Shown: one piece after another, positions 56,490 to 64,000 of the stretch
Position numbering within the stretch: position 1 is the first letter of the stretch
How the letters are laid out: each line of letters starts with the position of its first letter
Origin: Archivesica marissinica
Taxonomy: Eukaryota > Mollusca > Bivalvia > Venerida > Vesicomyidae
Assembly (NCBI GenBank): GCA_014843695.1
Contig: CM026397.1
Coordinates: 35,623,586 to 35,687,585 of the forward strand
Reading direction: 5' to 3'
Length of the DNA: 64,000 nt
Program-made: the position numbers and the translations under genes
Notes under the pieces: generated by a model
Told to the model about the DNA's origin: nothing
Database searches by the model: none
Seen by the model: only the letters and a program-made list of their open reading frames with translations

Positions 56490-57389
56490 CAACAACAGGA
56501 ACAGATTCTATTTAAAGCTAGAATGCATGGACAAATTCCTAAGCACAACCCAAGAAAACATCCTGAACATAATTATGGTCAGCCTCCAACTATTCCAAAG
56601 GAGTCACTACCAGAACCTGTCAAGGTTGAAAGATCAAATGAACATCAGGGGTATGTGTTTGAGGAGAGGGTCCTGGATATGCCTAAGGTTAGCCCAAGGA
56701 GAAATGTTGAAGAACAAATGCAACCAGAAGTTGATAGTAAACCAGAACTGGAGAATAGTCCCAGGAGACGTCCTATTTACATGGACGATGCAGACGCTCG
56801 TGGTCGAGATGTTGAGAAACATAAAGGCCATAGTGAACATGAATATGAAAGGGGTGATAGAAGAGGTAGAGTTTATGATAGACAAAGGAGTCCCAGAGAA
56901 CATGACCGTGATAGGAAAGATAGAAGAGATGACGATTATGAAAGACGTCGAACGAATCTTGGCCGAGATGGTGGGGGAAGAGATCACGATTATGAAAGAC
57001 GTCAAACGAATCTTGTCCGAGATGGTGGGGGAAGAGATCACGATTATGAAAGACATAGAACGAATCTTGACCGAGATGGTAGGGGAAGAGGTGACGATCA
57101 TGAAAGACAGCAACCAAATTTTGACCAAGATGGTAGGGGAAGAGATGATGATTATGAAAGAAGTCGCAACAAAAGACGTCGACCTAATCTTGACCAAGGC
57201 GATAGGGGAAGAGATGACAGACGTGATAGGGAACATCATTCATTAGAAAGAGAGAAATACGGTCATAGAAAACTGTCGCCTCCACTAGATGTCAGAAGGT
57301 CACGGTCATGGTCTCCACCGGCGGAGTTGCATCGGTCTCGTGAAGATGCACTAGACGAACAAAGGAAAATGATTGTTGATCTACAAAAG
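56490..57389 (+). CDS. CSPP1: CSPP1-like large Arg/Asp/Glu-rich exon
   Basis: The acceptor AATATTGTAG (AG at 56488-56489) and donor CTACAAAAG/GTAAAA bound 300 codons in phase 0-0. The frame starts QQQEQILFKARMHGQIPKHN and is Pro/Glu/Arg-rich. From about residue 120 it is dominated by alternating RD/RE/DR dipeptides, with about five 18-aa units of the type DYERRRTNLGRDGGGRDH (54 bp each), then SRSWSPPAEL and a final helix DALDEQRKMIVDLQK. Human CSPP1 also has a charged, Arg-rich middle region, but the repeats seem specific to this lineage. Probably disordered. Other open frames here on both strands are shadows. Confidence 0.7.
56935..57205 (+). repeat. 54-bp coding repeat, about 5 copies
   Basis: The unit contains GATTATGAAAGACGTC and GATGGTGGGGGAAGAGAT. 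In frame with the exon. The last unit has a short insertion. Confidence 0.85.
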
Positions 57390-57744
57390 GTAAAAAAACC
57401 TGGATAGCTGCTGCAGAAATAATACACTTCACAGCTAGAAATGTTGTCACCAGTCTTCTAGAATGTCATATATTAGGAGATTCACAAATATTAGGAGATT
57501 CGCCATTTCTAGATGCTATATATGTTATTATAACCACTCTGTGAACATAATATTTGATCTTCACAGTTTTGTTGCTTTTGAAGTGCATTGTCTATATACA
57601 CTGCTATTCTAGTATAGACCTGCTGTGTTTTAAATACTGTATTATATGTCTGTATATATGAGAGCTGTCCCAGAAACTGCGAACTTTATGATAAGCCAGA
57701 TAGGAGAGCAGCATGTTTATACAACTACATTAAGAGAATGTTTA
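57390..57744. other. Intron, nothing recognised
   Basis: AT-rich. A 15-base direct repeat (TATTAGGAGATTCAC / TATTAGGAGATTCGC) lies at about 57472-57503. Confidence 0.4.
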
Positions 57745-57985
57745 AGTTTTTAATGATTGTGAAGCAAGTTTTAACAACTTATATCAATCACGCTCGTTGT
57801 CGCTGATTCATGAAAGCATATATGTGATCATTCGTGTGAGAGGAAACCGGAGTACCCGGAAAAAACCCACCTGTCCGATCTGGCGACCATCGTACCATCT
57901 CACATACTTCCCGGTCCGAGGATCGAACCCGGGTTGCATTGGTGAGAAGCGAGCGCGCTAACCACTGTGCTAATCGGACAGCTAC
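57745..57985 (-). mobile_element. tRNA-derived SINE, family D, best-preserved copy
   Basis: Minus strand. Head at the right (ATTAGCACAGTGGTTAGCGC in reverse complement) with a complete B-box (GGGTTCGATCCTCGG). Body CCGGGTACTCCGGTTTCCTC. Tail at the left TTTTAACAACTTATATCAAT. Confidence 0.8.
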
Positions 57986-58479
57986 ATAATTGACTGTCTG
58001 AAATTTGTGATTTAAATGTTGATGTATGAATTTCTGTATATACATTTACATGTAGAAGTCTGTGTTTGTTTCAAAAAGCATCAGATGAAAACAGCTGATT
58101 AAACTTGCCTTGAACACATCGCTAAACATTTATTTAGTAGTTGTTCTCTGCTGGATGTCTTCCGACAGGTATCAAACCACTAAATAAGCATGTAACGATT
58201 TTCTAAATAAGTTATACCGGTAAGAATCTTGAACGATTTGTATATTCAATTGTTTTCAAATACATGTAGAATTTCTATAAGAACATGTACTTGTATGAAT
58301 TCACTTGCGATGTTGCAAGAGATATTGCAGTCGATCTATGCAGTGTTTTGGATAGCCCTTGTATGTACTCGTATAGTATAGATGTTGTTACATTGATGTT
58401 CGCTGCATTTCTTAAATATATCTGCACAGTTTTGCTGTAAAAAGTTATACTTAGAATATAGAGCTAGATTATAGCTACT

Positions 58480-59025
58480 TATGTTGGAATGTATGTGCAC
58501 ATGTTTTACTGCTATTTTATATACACGTATTGCTAGCCAATCACTGATGTATGTTAGACTGTGTACTGTGTTCACATGTTTTAGTGCTATTTTATATACA
58601 CGTATTACGTATTGCTAGCCAATCACTGATGTATGTTAGACTGTGTACTGTGTTCACATGTTTTAGTGCTATTTTATATACACGTATTGCTAGCCAATCA
58701 CTGATGTATGTGAGACTGTGTACTGTGTTCACATGTTTTACTGCTATTTTATATACACGTAATATGCTAGCCAATCACTGACGTATGTTAGACTGTGTAC
58801 TGTGTTCACATGTTTTAGTGCTATTTTATATACATGTAGTATTTAGTGCTAGCCAATCACTGACGTATGTGAGACTGTGTACTGTGTTCACATGTTTTAG
58901 TGCTATTTTATATACATGTAGTATTTAGTGCTAGCCAATCACTGACGTATGTTAGACTGTGTACTGTGTTCACATGTTTTAGTGCTATTTTATATACATG
59001 TAGTATTTAGTGCTAGCCAATCACT
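58480..59025. repeat. 75-90-bp tandem repeat, about 7 copies
   Basis: The unit contains CACATGTTTTAGTGCTATTT, TATATACACGTATTGCTAGC and CAATCACTGATGTATGTTAG. Later copies have TACATGTAGTATTTAGTGCT in place of ACACGTATTGCT. Confidence 0.93.
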
Positions 59026-59239
59026 AGGCTTTGTTTTTAGCGTTAATTTAAGATATTATGTTTAGCTCTCCTGACCAATGGTCGGGCAAGGTTTTGTGAG
59101 AGGAGGAGCCTCGACAACGATTGTATTCAAATGAATTCCCATGAACCAATGGCTGGAATGCTTAGTATTAACATACATAAACAATCTTCACCAAGTTTAT
59201 TCACATTAGGTCGCTTGGGTGAACAACTAGATCACTAGG

Positions 59240-59655
59240 GTCCGCCTCCGTGGTCGAGTGGTTACGGTCGCTGACTTGTATACCACTGTAACCTATCATC
59301 ACTGATGGTCACGGGTTTGAGCCCCGCTCAGGCCGTGTCTCATTTATATGAAAAAGTTGGCAGTTTCTTATGGAGGTTGGTGCACCCAAGTACCAGGGCC
59401 CGAGGTTATAAAAAATTTCTCAGATCTCAAACTCAAGCTCAAGTGATCTGATTGGTTGATTCTGAGTGTGACTGTCATCTGAGCCAATCAGACGCTTGAG
59501 ACTGAGTTTTGAGATTGGAGAAAAGTTTTATAACCTCCAGGCCCTGGTTAACCTCTGGAGTCTGCCCAGGAAAGATGTTGTTAAGTAAACTGCCCGCCGG
59601 CGATATAGCCCGAAATGGTGCTGATGCCGGCGTAAAACCCGAAATATATATAATA
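59240..59655 (+). mobile_element. SINE family A interrupted by hairpin MITE K
   Basis: Head, body and tail match the 32010 copy. At the CAAGTAC/TGGTTAACC point a 151-bp palindromic insert (59394-59544) splits it. Confidence 0.85.
59394..59544. mobile_element. Hairpin MITE K, copy 2, nested in a SINE
   Basis: Starts CAGGGCCCGAGGTTATAAAA and ends TTTTATAACCTCCAGGCCC. The middle contains CTCAAACTCAAGC and CGCTTGAGACTGAGTTTTGA. No clear target duplication. Confidence 0.75.
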
Positions 59656-59725
59656 GATCACTAGGTCAACTGAAAGAATAAAAAGTTGTGAGTTTCAGTT
59701 TCAAATATTTATTACTTTGTAATAG

Positions 59726-59866
59726 ACACCTTCAACAAGACACAGGAAAACATGGGGTGTGCCAGATGTGGACAGAGGGTACCAGTCACCCCTGGACCCC
59801 AGGGAACAATATAAGCTGAGCCAGCAAGAAATAGTTAAGAGAATGTATGATGAACAAATGGCTGAG
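59726..59866 (+). CDS. CSPP1: CSPP1-like exon (RGYQSPLDPREQ)
   Basis: The acceptor ACTTTGTAATAG and donor GCTGAG/GTATCC bound 47 codons in phase 0-0: TPSTRHRKTWGVPDVDRGYQ, SPLDPREQYKLSQQEIVKRM, YDEQMAE. A module of the same shape: Arg-rich start, Pro-containing turn, then a charged helix. Confidence 0.7.
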
Positions 59867-59869
59867 GTA

Positions 59870-60371
59870 TCCATTGGAGATTGTATCCACGAGTTACATT
59901 CACCCGTACAGTTATTTGAACCTGTCATTTACCTCACCTCAATCTTCACATATGTACCTTTGCATTTTCAGCCATTTCTAACATGTGCATGATTTTAACC
60001 ATTTAATGTTCTTGTTTGTGTTTGTATTTAATAAGTAAGATGCTGTTCATTTTAATGTTAGCAATGTTTTTTTTAGAAATTGTAACATTTATGTTTGAAT
60101 AGGAATGTAACTCTTAAAATGCCAACATTAATTTTATAATAGTTTTTTTTGCCAAACTGAAAATGTTAAAAAATGTTTTAAACCAGAGAACTCTTGTTTC
60201 TGGGACATGCTTGGCTGTTTTATTGTCATGGCAACATCCATCAATGTCATTAATTCAGTACAACAGTTACATAATAATATATAGATCTCATCGACCAATA
60301 ATTGTCCATTCGTAAATGGTTACAGAACGTATAACAGTATAATACAATGCGTTATATTTGTGTGATTCCAG
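59870..60371. other. Intron, nothing recognised
   Basis: AT-rich with T-runs. No repeat family or exon seen. Confidence 0.4.
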
Positions 60372-60521
60372 CGACAACAGATGTTACAGGATGAGTATCG
60401 GCGAGAGGGTGCTGAGGAGCAGCGATTGGCTGTAGAGAGGGACGGGCTGCCCCTAGGGGACAGTAACAAACAGAAACTGGAAAATGAGAGAAAACTGGAA
60501 TACAACGAATATCTGGCAAAG
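60372..60521 (+). CDS. CSPP1: CSPP1-like exon, GLPL module
   Basis: The acceptor TGTGATTCCAG and donor GCAAAG/GTGAGA bound 50 codons in phase 0-0: RQQMLQDEYRREGAEEQRLA, VERDGLPLGDSNKQKLENER, KLEYNEYLAK. Contains the full GLPLG core and the EYNEYL ending, matching the known CSPP1 repeat. Confidence 0.8.
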
Positions 60522-60747
60522 GTGAGAAAACGGGTGGGACGTATTGCGAGCGTGAAGATATTTGTCAGTTTTGAGTATTTTTGTATGCATGAATTATGGT
60601 GTATATTGTTTTAAATAAAATCATATATTATCTTTTGAATATGTTAAGATTTCATAAGTGCAAGACAAATGGTTATTGGTCATGTGCATCTATTTGTAAC
60701 TTTTTACGACAAGCGTTTCATGCAGCTGTCTGTATTGCATGCATTTA

Positions 60748-60903
60748 GTTTCATCACTATATTCAATCATTTATATGTAAACTGTTTCTGGCGTAAACGT
60801 GTTTTGTGCGCTAAATTTAGAATTCGCCAGTTTCATCACTATATTCAATCATTTTACATGTAAAATGTTTCTGGCGTAAACGTGTTTTGTGTGCTAATTT
60901 TAG
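60748..60903 (+). repeat. 82-bp tandem duplication covering a 3' splice site
   Basis: Two copies of TTTCATCACTATATTCAATC...GGCGTAAACGTGTTTTGTG. The first ends CTAAATTTAG/AATTCGCCA and the second CTAATTTTAG/AATTCGCCA, so the acceptor and first 9 exon bases of the next exon are present twice. Confidence 0.9.
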
Positions 60904-61050
60904 AATTCGCCATTGAGGAGTTTCCGTGTAAAGGAACCCACACCTGAACATCTTCGGCAGGGTCTGCCTTTGGATCAGGGAAAATATAACAAGAAAAAAC
61001 GTGAACTAGAAAGTGAGCGACAGAGGGAATATAATGAATTCATAGTGAAG
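60904..61050 (+). CDS. CSPP1: CSPP1-like exon, GLPL module (last one seen)
   Basis: The acceptor GTGTGCTAATTTTAG (AG at 60902-60903) and donor GTGAAG/GTAGAA bound 49 codons in phase 0-0: NSPLRSFRVKEPTPEHLRQG, LPLDQGKYNKKKRELESERQ, REYNEFIVK. The gene should continue beyond the window, because conserved C-terminal parts of CSPP1 are not seen. Confidence 0.75.
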
Positions 61051-61563
61051 GTAGAAAGAAACGCACGTCTTACCTTGGTGAAAGTACACCTTTATAGTGA
61101 AGGTAGAAAGAAACGCACGTTTTACCTTGGTGAAAGTACACCTTTATAGTGAAGGTAGAAAGAAACGCACGTTTTACCTTGGTGAAAGTACACCTTTATA
61201 GTGAAGGTAGAAAGAAACGCACGTTTTACCTTGGTGAAAGTACACCTTTATAGTGAAGGTAGAAAGAAATGCACGTTTTACCTTGGCGAAAGTACACCTT
61301 TATAGTGAAGGTAGAAAGAAACGCACGTTTTACCTTGGTGAAAGTACACCTTTATAGTGAAGGTAGAAAGAAACGCACGTTTTACCTTGGTGAAAGTACA
61401 CCTTTATAGTGAAGGTAGAAAGAAACGCACGTTTTACCTTGGTGAAAGTACACCTTTATAGTGAAGGTAGAAAGAAACGCACGTCTTACCTTGGTGAAAG
61501 TACACCTTTATAGTGAAGGTAGAAAGAAACGCACGTCTTACCTTGGTGAAAGTACACCTTTAT
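61045..61563. repeat. 52-bp tandem repeat seeded on the exon donor, about 10 copies
   Basis: The unit runs from GTAGAAAGAAACGCACGT through TTACCTTGGTGAAAGTACAC to CTTTATAGTGAAG. Starts at 61051, 61103 and 61155 are 52 bp apart. Every unit repeats the GTGAAG/GTAGAA donor context of the exon that ends at 61050. Confidence 0.95.
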
Positions 61564-61754
61564 CTTTTTTTCAAATACATTGTACTATGGTCTTAATTTT
61601 ACTTAACATACTTTTATTTTGTGACGCACTTTAGAGGATAGTCGTCTTGGCGGCGGTGGTGGCGGCACCGTCCACAATTAGATATTTGCATATAACTAAA
61701 AAAACCTAAAAAACCCCCATTTTTCATTTTTTATTTTGCTGAACCAGCACTTAT

Positions 61755-62458
61755 ACAGTCCATCGCTCGTGGCGAGGCACAATTGGGGTTGTAGCCTTGT
61801 CTAGTCTTGTCAGATTATACAGTCAATCGCTCGTGGCGAGGCACAATTGGGGTTGTAGCCTTGTCTAGTCTTGTCAGATTATACAGTCAATCGCTCGTGG
61901 CGAGGCACAATTGGGGTTGTAGCCTTGTCTAGTCTTGTCAGATTATACAGTCAATCGCTCGTGGCGAGGCACAATTGGGGTTGTAGCCTTGTCTAGTCTT
62001 GTCAGATTATACAGTCAATCGCTCGTGGCGAGGCACAATTGGGGTTGTAGCCTTGTCTAGTCTTGTCAGATTATACAGTCAATCGCTCGTGGCGAGGCAC
62101 AATTGGGGTTGTAGCCTTGTCTAGTCTTGTCAGATTATACAGTCAATCGCTCGTGGCGAGGCACAATTGGGGTTGTGGCCTTGTCTAGTCTTGTCAGATT
62201 ATACAGTCAATTGCTCGTGGCGAGGCACAATTGGGGTTGTAGCCTTGTCTAGTCTTGTCAGATTATACAGTCGATCGCTCGTGGCGAGGCACAATTGGGG
62301 TTGTAGCCTTGTCTAGTCTTGTCAGATTATACAGTCAATCGCTCGTGGCGAGGCACAATTGGGGTTGTAGCCTTGTCTAGTCTTGTCAGATTATACAGTC
62401 AATTGCTCGTGGCGAGGCACAATTGGGGTTGTAGCCTTGTCTAGTCTTATTAGATTAT
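61755..62458. repeat. 64-bp tandem repeat, about 11 copies
   Basis: The unit contains TACAGTCAATCGCTCGTGGC, GAGGCACAATTGGGGTTGTA and GCCTTGTCTAGTCTTGTCAG. Very homogeneous. Confidence 0.96.
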
Positions 62459-62569
62459 ATTTCAGATTTATTCTAGCTAACTTAACATTTCATTAGTGTA
62501 GTTCTCTGTGTTGTATCAGTACCCATCTGTCACATTGAACTTTTCTGCATGGCAAGTATTTAGTTGCCC

Positions 62570-64000
62570 CTTGATGGTACACAACTAATGAGTCGATGGT
62601 ACACAACTAACAAGTCCATGGTACATAACTAATGAGTCCATGGTACACAACTAATGAGTCCATGCTACACAACTAATGAGTCGATGGTACACAACTAACA
62701 AGTCCATGGTACATAACTAATGAGTCCATGGTACACAACTAAGGAGTCCATGGTACACAACTAATGAGTCGATGGTACATAACTAATGAGTCCATGGTAC
62801 ACAACTAAGGAGTCCATGGTACACAACTAATGAGTCGATGGTACATAACTAATGAGTCCATGGTACATAACTAATGAGTCCATGGTACACAACTAATGAG
62901 TCCATGCTACACAACTAACAAGTACATCGTATACAACTAATGTGTTCATGGTACACAACTAATGAGTCCATGGTACACAACTAATGAGTCCATGGTACAC
63001 AACTAATGAGTCCATGGTACACAACTAATGAGTCCATGCTACACAACTAATGAGTCCATGGTACATAACTAATGAGTCCATGCTACACAACTAATGAGTC
63101 CATGGTACACAACTAAGGAGTCCATGGTACACAACTAAGGAGTCCCTGGTACCAGGGTTGGCACATTTTGGACAATTGCATTTTGGACAGGGGTTTTGGA
63201 CAGTCCAAAAGTGTCCTGTCTAGAATTAATAAAAGACACCAAATTGTCCAAAAGTGTCCTAAATGAATTTTTGGCAAAATGTATTTACTAAATCATATCC
63301 TAGTATAAACATAGTAGTTTATATGTTTCTGTAGCAAAATTGATTCTTTGTATATGGAGGGGTTATATGGGATTACATTCACACATATAATTCACCATTG
63401 TCTTTGTTGTCACAGGACCTATTATACCCACAGTGTATGTGTGAAAACTTCAAATGACTGTGATTGACTCATATTTAAGGTCAATTTCTTTGTTGTCACA
63501 GGACCTATTATACCCACAATGTATGTGTGAAAACTTCAAATGACTGTGATTGACTCATATTTAAGGTCAATTTCTTTGTTGTCACAGGACCTATTATACC
63601 TATACATAAATGACAATTGTTTGTTTTCCTTATTATTTATATGAAAGATATTATGAGTAAAAGAGAATGGCATTTGGTGTTTATTAACAACACACACACC
63701 TAATACCTTAATATTATATAATAAATTGTAAAATGCATTACCACAAACACATAGTCTTATGATATTAGACAAATAAAGACAATAAAGGACAATAAAGTAC
63801 GCCTTTTTTAATAAAAGACACTTTCGGACATGTGTCCTGTCCAAAATTAAAAAAGACAGTCTTTTTTCCAACCCTGCCTGGTACACAACTAAGGAGTCCC
63901 TGGTACACAACTAAGGAGTCCATGGTACACAACTAAGGAGTCCCTGGTACACAACTAAGGAGTCCCTGGTACACAACTAATGAGTCCCTGGTACACAACT
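62570..64000. repeat. 22-bp tandem repeat, interrupted by a hAT element, runs off window
   Basis: The unit is GAGTCCATGGTACACAACTAAT with variants (TCGATGG, CATGCTAC, CTAAGG, TCCCTGG). The array spans 62570-63152 and resumes at 63877-64000. The interruption is the element at 63153-63876. Confidence 0.95.
63153..63876. mobile_element. Non-autonomous hAT-type transposon with 8-bp target duplication
   Basis: Ends CAGGGTTGG and CCAACCCTG. They are flanked by CCTGGTAC at 63145-63152 and again at 63877-63884, an 8-bp duplication as made by hAT transposases. 724 bp without a transposase frame. Near both ends it carries CAAAAGTGTCCT / GGACACATGTCC-like words and AATAAAAGACA repeats. An internal segment with TTGTCACAGGACCTATTATA is present about 2.5 times (63400-63605). 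The minus-strand 124-codon frame inside is not supported as a gene. Confidence 0.8.

Noticed and set aside
56527..57246. 239-codon plus-frame ORF and minus-strand ORFs over the Arg-rich exon
   Set aside because: Shadows caused by the in-frame 54-bp repeat. The frame matching flanking splice sites is the Arg/Asp-rich one.
61620..61680. Possible further CSPP1-like exon after GACGCACTTTAG (Gly-rich frame)
   Set aside because: The acceptor looks acceptable and one frame gives a Gly run, but there is no donor and stops follow within 15-25 codons in all frames.
63536..63910. 124-codon minus-strand ORF
   Set aside because: Spans the hAT element border and its internal duplications; no recognisable protein.

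Overview
This is eukaryotic, AT-rich, gene-poor DNA with no prokaryotic gene organisation. Coding sequence appears as short exons with GT/AG boundaries. Introns and spacers are packed with minisatellites, tRNA-headed SINEs and small terminal-inverted-repeat (TIR) elements. The mix (abundant tRNA SINEs, MITE hairpins, a CABIT-domain protein, a bacterial-type dynamin-like GTPase, a CSPP1 homologue) suggests a marine or freshwater invertebrate, most likely a bivalve-type mollusc. That assignment is inference.

Left part (1 to about 25.7 kb), minus strand: exons read right to left. A CABIT-domain N-terminus (25724-25350, then 24413 downward) carries 19-aa repeats with a YVDL tyrosine motif and a PPLPDR proline motif. 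Then come a low-complexity exon with an ITIM-like VIYASV motif (20624-20178), two exons that join in frame into a dynamin-type P-loop GTPase (14133-13899 and 13135-12813), and two low-complexity exons (1611-1447, and 611 to the window edge, the latter with 20-aa tandem repeats). Most junctions are phase 0, so one long gene is possible, but two or more genes cannot be excluded. Between the GTPase exon and the distal exons lies a 10.5-kb minisatellite of about 290 copies of a 36-bp unit. It begins exactly at the 5' splice site of the GTPase exon.

Middle (25.7-32.6 kb): non-coding spacer between two head-to-head genes, holding SINEs and MITEs.

Right part (32.6-61 kb and probably beyond), plus strand: a CSPP1-like (centrosome and spindle pole associated protein) gene. 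The start exon is at 32596. Later exons, nearly all phase 0-0, include a repeated module of the form GLPL(G/S)...ER...EYN(E/D)(F/Y/M). One 900-bp exon encodes an Arg/Asp/Glu-rich low-complexity region with 18-aa repeats. Introns are filled with tandem arrays (20-85 bp units) and TIR elements, including a non-autonomous hAT-type element with a clean 8-bp target duplication.

Tandem arrays total roughly 25 kb of the 64 kb. The most striking pattern is that several arrays or duplications start exactly at splice junctions: the GTPase exon donor (36 bp, about 290 copies), the CABIT exon 1 donor (15 bp, 3 copies), the last CSPP1 exon donor (52 bp, about 10 copies) and that exon's acceptor (about 82 bp, 2 copies).
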